A stretch of DNA of 8,711 nt from Actinocrinis sp046724665 (lineage in GTDB: Bacteria > Actinomycetota > Actinomycetes > Streptomycetales > Catenulisporaceae): assembly GCA_046724665.1 (NCBI GenBank), contig JBKOWZ010000005.1:1-8711 (forward strand), read 5' to 3'. The translations under genes were made by a program, and so were the position numbers. The notes under the pieces are model-generated. The model was not told the DNA's origin. It saw only the letters and a list, made by a program, of their open reading frames with translations, and made no database searches. Each line of letters starts with the position of its first letter. Within the stretch, counting starts at the first letter, position 1. Below, piece by piece: positions 1 to 3,449 of this stretch.

Positions 1-87
1 CTCCAACACGTCACACTCCGCCAACGACAGCCGCACCCCCAACCCCGCAGCCACACCCGACACACCCGACGACACGAAAACACCCAT
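1..87 (-). CDS. N-terminal fragment of an unrecognised protein (runs off left edge)
   Basis: An ATG at 87 on the minus strand opens 29 codons that continue past the window edge. A GGAG ribosome-binding site lies five bases upstream, and an in-frame TAG further upstream rules out a longer start. Nearly all third positions are G or T (many GTG, TCG, TTG, GGG codons), so it is plausibly coding. The peptide begins MGVFVSSGVSGVAAGLGVRL and ends in an acidic, Cys-containing stretch (LAECDVLE). It is small-residue rich but has no basic n-region typical of an export signal. The G-ending codon choice differs from the C-ending choice of the other genes here. I do not recognise the family; coding status is likely, function unknown. 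Confidence 0.55.
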   Translation of the reverse strand, partial: MGVFVSSGVSGVAAGLGVRLSLAECDVLE

Positions 88-343
88 CGCAACTCCAAAG
101 AACGACCCGCCACCACAGACACACGACGACTACGCGGGGCATCTCTCTCGGCCGGTGTATCGACGAGGGTTTGAGGTGTAACGGGCGGTGAACAGGGTCG
201 GCAGTGACGTCTGCCGCCGGAGGGGATTATGACCCGGAGACAGGGGGTTCATGTCTTCCACGTTGCTGTTACTACAGCAGTGTTCTGAGATGCTCGTGCG
301 CTTGTGGGCGCCTTGTTGCTGGTAGACGCGGCGCCCCGCATGG
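88..343. other. Largely non-coding spacer left of the inhibitor gene
   Basis: No convincing gene longer than the short leader-like ORF at 229-288 lies here. The stretch is less GC-biased than its surroundings and contains scattered stops in all frames. It should hold the promoter of the minus-strand gene starting at 87 and whatever drives the short plus-strand ORF, but I could not find a clear -35/-10 pair for either. Confidence 0.4.
219..288 (+). CDS. Possible 19-residue leader peptide with strong ribosome-binding site
   Basis: A GGAGGGG ribosome-binding site at 219-225 precedes an ATG at 229; the ORF reads MTRRQGVHVFHVAVTTAVF and stops with TGA at 286-288. A second start (ATG at 290) follows one base after that stop and opens an 11-codon ORF ending Cys-Cys-Trp-stop at 325. 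The TRR...HV...VA pattern loosely recalls the short actinobacterial leader peptides that precede sulfur-metabolism genes, but the regulatory cysteines are missing and no plus-strand gene follows closely. The strong hairpin at 344-388 lies 55 bases after the stop. It may be a relic leader, a genuine small ORF, or chance. The coordinates include the ribosome-binding site. Confidence 0.25.
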
Positions 344-388
344 AACCCACTCGGCGGCCGCCGTGGACCGGTGGCCGCCGAGTGGGTT
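344..388 (-). terminator. Strong hairpin terminator of the protease-inhibitor gene
   Basis: Bases 344-359 and 373-388 are a perfect 16-bp inverted repeat. Pairing can extend inward to 363/369 (one G-U pair), leaving a five-base loop. It lies 55 bases past the inhibitor stop codon. There is no U-tract on either side, which is common for actinobacterial terminators. Being symmetrical, it could also stop plus-strand transcription coming from the leader-like ORF. Confidence 0.75.
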
Positions 389-443
389 AGAACGAGTGTG
401 TCAAACCTCGACTGCGTCGAGTGTGAGGTAGATCTCTGCTGTG

Positions 444-842
444 TCAGAAGTAGAACACGTGGCCGCCGGTGAGCACGTTGGCGGCGCAGGCGTTGGAGAA
501 GAGCATCCGATAGTTGTCGGGCGCGCCCGCCCAGGTTCCGGTGGCCGTCGCGTACACCGGCTGGTAGACCGCGATGCAGAACGAGCCCGCCTGCGGCGGG
601 ATCCACGCGATCTGGCCGTTGGCGGCCACCAGATCGTCGCAGGCCGGCTGCGCGTGCGGATGTGTGCCGCCGGTCGGCAGACAGGTGAGCGTCACCTGCG
701 ACTTCACCATGCCGGTGCTCGCGTCGGTGATGGTGAGCGTGAACTGGCCGACCGGGCCGGCCGCCTCGGCGGGGGACGCGGTGAACCCCGCCACGGCGAG
801 CGCCGCGATGGCCGGCAGCGCCGCAAAGCGCTTCAGAGTCAT
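444..842 (-). CDS. Secreted subtilisin-inhibitor-like (SSI family) protease inhibitor
   Basis: A 132-residue SSI-family protein, which binds extracellular subtilisin- or trypsin-like serine proteases as a substrate-mimicking inhibitor. Residues 1-27 form a signal peptide (K4/R5, hydrophobic core, AEA cleavage site), leaving about 105 residues, near the usual SSI length. Four cysteines (54, 68, 89, 119) match the two SSI disulfides; the C89-C119 spacing of 30 equals that of the type protein. Other hallmarks are GGTHP (58-62), YxPV (93-96), GTW (102-104), FSNxC (115-119) and the VFxF terminus. By alignment the reactive bond is Ala91-Val92, where SSI itself has Met-Val. P2 is Ile90 rather than Pro. 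A GGAGG site (852-856) lies nine bases before the ATG. It is transcribed divergently from the xylanase. Confidence 0.93.
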   Translation of the reverse strand: MTLKRFAALPAIAALAVAGFTASPAEAAGPVGQFTLTITDASTGMVKSQVTLTCLPTGGTHPHAQPACDDLVAANGQIAWIPPQAGSFCIAVYQPVYATATGTWAGAPDNYRMLFSNACAANVLTGGHVFYF

Positions 843-883
843 GATTCAGTGCCTCCGGTACTTGATAACGTCGTCGTTTTCGA

Positions 884-925
884 CCGGTTTCGCAGGGTCA
901 TGCTAAACATCGGTGCGAAGACCGG
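884..925. promoter_or_regulatory. Imperfect inverted repeat over the inhibitor promoter (candidate operator)
   Basis: CCGGTTTCGCA at 884-894 is the reverse complement of 914-925 except for one extra base in the right arm, with a 19-base gap. The arms flank the proposed -10 box and overlap the predicted start point and spacer of the inhibitor promoter. That position suits an operator or a hairpin in the early transcript. The left arm carries a TTTCG half-site. Confidence 0.35.
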
Positions 926-928
926 CAA
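900..928 (-). promoter_or_regulatory. Candidate promoter of the protease-inhibitor gene
   Basis: Read on the minus strand, TTGCCG (923-928) and TAGCAT (900-905) are separated by 17 bases and resemble vegetative -35 and -10 boxes (4/6 each; TAGCAT is 5/6 against the Streptomyces-style TAGGAT). The start point would fall near 893, giving a leader of about 50 bases. Confidence 0.45.
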
Positions 929-965
929 CCGCGAGTCGGCGCGGCCGAGTCCGGGCCCGGGCCGC

Positions 966-976
966 CGAAAATTTCG
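966..976. promoter_or_regulatory. CGAAA-A-TTTCG palindrome, xylanase-type operator
   Basis: A perfect match to the CGAAA-N-TTTCG palindrome reported upstream of Streptomyces xylanase genes and bound there by a repressor. It overlaps a second palindrome, TTTCGAAA (972-979). It sits 38 bases beyond the -35 box of the inhibitor promoter and about 150 bases before that of the xylanase, so it could serve either gene. The cognate regulator is not in this window. Confidence 0.6.
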
Positions 977-1101
977 AAAGTCTTCCGGTTAAACATCGGT
1001 CGTTTGGCGCAGTCGGCCCCTCTCGGCCGGTCGAATCCTGGTCGGGCCCGGGCGACGGCTTGGTGACATGCCTTCTCACGGCCGTCACGGGCCGCGATCC
1101 G

Positions 1102-1123
1102 GATTTCCGAAATCTCTCCGAAA
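1102..1123. promoter_or_regulatory. Palindrome and direct repeat next to the xylanase -35 box
   Basis: GATTTC-C-GAAATC (1102-1114) is a perfect odd palindrome. TCCGAAA also occurs twice, at 1106-1112 and 1117-1123, exactly 11 bases apart. The block ends four bases before the TTGACA box. It may be an operator of the same CGAAA/TTTCG type, or a direct-repeat activator site on one helix face. Confidence 0.4.
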
Positions 1124-1127
1124 GTTG

Positions 1128-1157
1128 TTGACAGCCCGGCGCGGCGGGTCTGATACT
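1128..1157 (+). promoter_or_regulatory. Promoter of the xylanase gene
   Basis: A perfect TTGACA (1128-1133) is followed after 18 bases by GATACT (1152-1157), a 4/6 match to TATAAT. The start point would be near 1164, giving an untranslated leader of about 160 bases. A small inverted repeat in the leader (CGCGAC 1260-1265 with GTCGCG 1276-1281) has no clear role. Confidence 0.6.
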
Positions 1158-1326
1158 CACGCCATCGACAGGCCCCTACGACTGTCGGTCCGGGTTATTG
1201 CTGCGACCTGCCCCACCGGTCGTCGCCCACACGGCGGCCGGCCATCCTCGCCGCGTTCTCGCGACGCCGAGTCGTGTCGCGCTGCCCGGCCACGCTCACG
1301 ATCTTCAACGAGGAAGAGGCGTGTAT

Positions 1327-2352
1327 ATGAACGACTCCCCGGTGAGCCCGAGCGGCCGCAGACGCGGCCGTTTCAGGCTGCTTCGCCGCAACAGGCTGGC
1401 CGTCGCCGCCGGCGTCGCGCTGACCGCGGCCACGGTGCTCCTGCCCGCCGGCGCGGCCCACGCCGCCATCTGTTCGAACCAGACCGGAACGAACGGCGGT
1501 TACTACTACCAGATGTGGTCCAACGGCCAGGGGTCAGCCTGTATCACGCTGAACTCGGGTACGAGCTACTCCGCGAACTGGAGCGGCATCGGCGACTTCG
1601 TCGCCGGCGTCGGCTGGAACCCGGGCAGCGGCCACACCGTGAACTTCTCCAGCACCCTGAACGCTTCCGGCGGCACCACGCTGATCTCGCTGTACGGCTG
1701 GACGACCAACCCGCTGGTCGAGTACTACGTCATGGAGAACTACAAGGGCTCGCCGCCCACCGCCGGCACGTACATGGGCCAGATGACCAGCGACGGCGGC
1801 ACGTACAACATCTACGAGCACCAGCAGGTCAACCAGCCCTCCATCCAGGGCACCGCGACGTTCAACCAGTACCTGGCCATCCGCACCTCGCCCGTCAGCA
1901 GCGGCACCATCACCACGCAGAACTTCTTCAACGCGTGGGCCAGCCATGGGATGAATCTGGGCACGATGAACTACCAGATCCTCGCGACCGAGGCCTGGGG
2001 CGGCGGCAGCGGTAACGCAAGTGTCTCCATCGGCGACGGTGGCGGTGGCGGTGGCGGCGGTGGAGGAGGGGGCGGCGGCGGCGGTGGAGGCTGCACCGCG
2101 ACGCTCTCCGCCGGCTCCAAGGGCAGCAACTGGTACAACCTGAACGTCTCGGTCACCGGCTCCAACACCTGGACCGTGACCATGAACCTCGTCGCGCCCG
2201 CGGTGGTCTACTCGACCTGGAACGTCAGCGCCACCTGGCCGAGCCAGTACGTGATGGTCGCGAAACCCAACGGCAGTGGCAACAACTGGGGTGTGACCAT
2301 CTCACCCAACGGCCAATGGACCTGGCCATCGGTGTCCTGTAGCACAAGTTAG
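1327..2352 (+). CDS. Secreted GH11 endo-1,4-beta-xylanase with C-terminal CBM2-like domain
   Basis: A 341-residue extracellular enzyme that cleaves internal beta-1,4 bonds of xylan. An export signal covers residues 1-46 with an AHA cleavage site; the RRNRL at 20-24 makes Tat export conceivable. The GH11 domain spans about 47-236: GYYYQMW near 58, DFVAGVGW (90-97), the nucleophile Glu132 in PLVEYY, a PSIQG thumb, and the acid/base Glu222 in ATEAW. Eighteen consecutive glycines (238-255) lead to an 86-residue domain framed by Cys256 and Cys338. It carries the conserved tryptophans of a short, divergent CBM2-type cellulose/xylan-binding module. The start is chosen because AGGAAGAGG (1311-1319) lies seven bases before this ATG. 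Catalytic family is certain; the binding-module family is probable. Confidence 0.95.
   Translation: MNDSPVSPSGRRRGRFRLLRRNRLAVAAGVALTAATVLLPAGAAHAAICSNQTGTNGGYYYQMWSNGQGSACITLNSGTSYSANWSGIGDFVAGVGWNPGSGHTVNFSSTLNASGGTTLISLYGWTTNPLVEYYVMENYKGSPPTAGTYMGQMTSDGGTYNIYEHQQVNQPSIQGTATFNQYLAIRTSPVSSGTITTQNFFNAWASHGMNLGTMNYQILATEAWGGGSGNASVSIGDGGGGGGGGGGGGGGGGGGCTATLSAGSKGSNWYNLNVSVTGSNTWTVTMNLVAPAVVYSTWNVSATWPSQYVMVAKPNGSGNNWGVTISPNGQWTWPSVSCSTS
2038..2091 (+). repeat. Run of 18 glycine codons (domain linker)
   Basis: The xylanase linker is eighteen uninterrupted glycine codons mixing GGC, GGT, GGA and GGG. Actinobacterial GH linkers commonly interleave Gly with Ser, Thr or Pro; this one is pure glycine. 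Mixed codons suggest that the protein sequence is maintained, although slippage-driven length change is still possible. Confidence 0.9.
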
Positions 2353-2427
2353 CGTCGGACGCTGAGACGATGTGTCAGTGCGCTGAGCGTTCCCGGCGCC
2401 GAGGCACCGGAGACTGAGGGTTCGAAG

Positions 2428-2462
2428 CTGTGGCGCGACGGCCGTGTGCCGTCGCGCCACAG
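2428..2462 (+). terminator. Terminator of the xylanase gene
   Basis: A perfect 14-bp stem (2428-2441 with 2449-2462) with a seven-base loop lies 75 bases past the xylanase stop. A U-tract is absent, as is usual in this group. It separates the xylanase from the next plus-strand gene. Confidence 0.8.
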
Positions 2463-2584
2463 TCGTGTTCTGACACCGCTTGGCCATCCAGACGGCATGC
2501 AGAGTCAATGAAGAGCAGGCTGTCAGCGTGGCATCGCGGGCTGCGCACCGTACCGCGACCGCCCAGTCCGCGCATCACGAGATC

Positions 2585-2606
2585 GGTCTCTGACGAGAGG
2601 GAGACC
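2585..2606 (+). promoter_or_regulatory. Small hairpin around the ribosome-binding site of the Ig-domain gene
   Basis: GGTCTC (2585-2590) can pair with GAGACC (2601-2606), placing the AGAGGGAG ribosome-binding site (2596-2603) partly in the stem. It might reduce translation, but a six-base stem is easily fortuitous. Confidence 0.2.
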
Positions 2607-2610
2607 CGAC

Positions 2611-3342
2611 ATGCTGCGCAGAAGGCTCCGCAAACTCCTCTACATCGTCCCAGGACTCGCAGTCCTGGCCGCGCTGCTGCTGCCCGCCGCGACGGCCGCC
2701 AGCGCGAACACGCCCGCGTACCCGTGGAACGTGGACACCTACGACTTCGGCATGAGCCAGGGCACTCACACGTTCCTGTTCACGAACATCTACCCCGTGG
2801 ACATCGTGGACTACCCGGCGCCGGTGAAGAACCCGAACGTGTTCCACGTGGTTGACGACAAGTGCACCGCCGTCGTCCTGCCCGGCCGCTCCTGCACGGT
2901 GACCGTCGTCTACACGCCGTCGGGCAGGCCGGTGGCCGACACGCTGCAACTGGTGTTCAATGACACGTCAGGCAAGCCGGTCGCGACGCCGAGCGTACGC
3001 ATGTTCGGCGGCGGCGCCGAGTACCTCACCACCGACTACCTCGGCAACATCGTCAACTTCCCGGAAATCAGCGTGTGGTCGCAGTACGTCCTCTGGCTGA
3101 TCTTCCACCTCCACGGGGTCAATCCGGTCGATCTGCCGCCGGACTTCCAGACCCCCTGGAAGCTGGTCGGCAACACCTGCCACGACCTCAAGCCCGGCGC
3201 GACGAGCTGCCAGATCGGCATCGCCTTCCAGCCCACCACCGCAGGGTTCTTCAGCACCAGCTTCCAGATGCCCTTTACCGACCCGGTGAGCAGGCTGCCG
3301 GTCAGCGTTCCCGTGGTGACACTCCAGGGGACGGCACGATAG
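2611..3342 (+). CDS. Secreted protein with two ASH/choice-of-anchor-D-like Ig domains
   Basis: A 243-residue protein with a signal peptide (LRRRLRK basic region, Leu-rich core, ASA cleavage site near residue 32) and no second membrane segment or cell-wall anchor. The mature part contains two Ig-like units of the ASH/choice-of-anchor-D type. The first is about 37-136, with YDFG, a Cys85-x9-Cys95 hairpin around LPGRSC, VVYTP and closing MFGGG. The second is about 145-243, with Cys190-x9-Cys200 around KPGATSC, IAFQPTTAG and closing LQGTA. Such domains usually mediate binding rather than catalysis; the ligand is unknown. AGAGGGAG (2596-2603) sits seven bases before the ATG. No clear promoter was found in 2463-2595. 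It lies between xylanase and regulator genes, so a role at the cell surface or on polymer is a guess. Confidence 0.8.
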   Translation: MLRRRLRKLLYIVPGLAVLAALLLPAATAASANTPAYPWNVDTYDFGMSQGTHTFLFTNIYPVDIVDYPAPVKNPNVFHVVDDKCTAVVLPGRSCTVTVVYTPSGRPVADTLQLVFNDTSGKPVATPSVRMFGGGAEYLTTDYLGNIVNFPEISVWSQYVLWLIFHLHGVNPVDLPPDFQTPWKLVGNTCHDLKPGATSCQIGIAFQPTTAGFFSTSFQMPFTDPVSRLPVSVPVVTLQGTAR

Positions 3343-3363
3343 GAGCACCAACGTGAGCGGCGG

Positions 3364-3408
3364 CGGCGCCGGGAATGCATCCGTGGACGCGGTGCAGGTC
3401 CGGCGCCG
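3364..3408. terminator. Possible shared terminator between convergent genes
   Basis: CGGCGCCGG (3364-3372) is repeated inverted at 3400-3408, with a 27-base gap that can form an inner GCATCC/GGTGC stem. It lies between the ends of the Ig-domain gene and the regulator gene, where terminators for both strands are needed. The long loop makes it weaker evidence than the other terminators here. Confidence 0.35.
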
Positions 3409-3449
3409 TCACCGTCACCGTCTGTCACTCTCGCCGCTGCTAATCGGTA

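Larger units (their letters stand above)
843..1326. other. 484-bp divergent control region between inhibitor and xylanase
   Basis: No gene is supported here. Besides the two promoters and the palindromes listed separately, it holds an 11-bp direct repeat, TAAACATCGGT, at 904-914 and 990-1000. It also holds seven CGAAA/TTTCG pentamers (878, 888, 966, 972, 975, 1108, 1119). The first repeat copy lies in the spacer of the inhibitor promoter. This density of AT-containing motifs stands out in otherwise GC-rich DNA. Confidence 0.6.

Noticed and set aside
1198..1326. Longer xylanase start
   Set aside because: It would put 43 extra residues before the signal peptide and lacks a ribosome-binding site; ATG 1327 has a good one.
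1068..2015. 315-codon plus-strand ORF overlapping the xylanase start
   Set aside because: Starts inside the control region and reads the xylanase in a wrong, Arg/His-rich frame.
1971..2183. Minus-strand polyproline ORF
   Set aside because: It is simply the antisense of the glycine linker.
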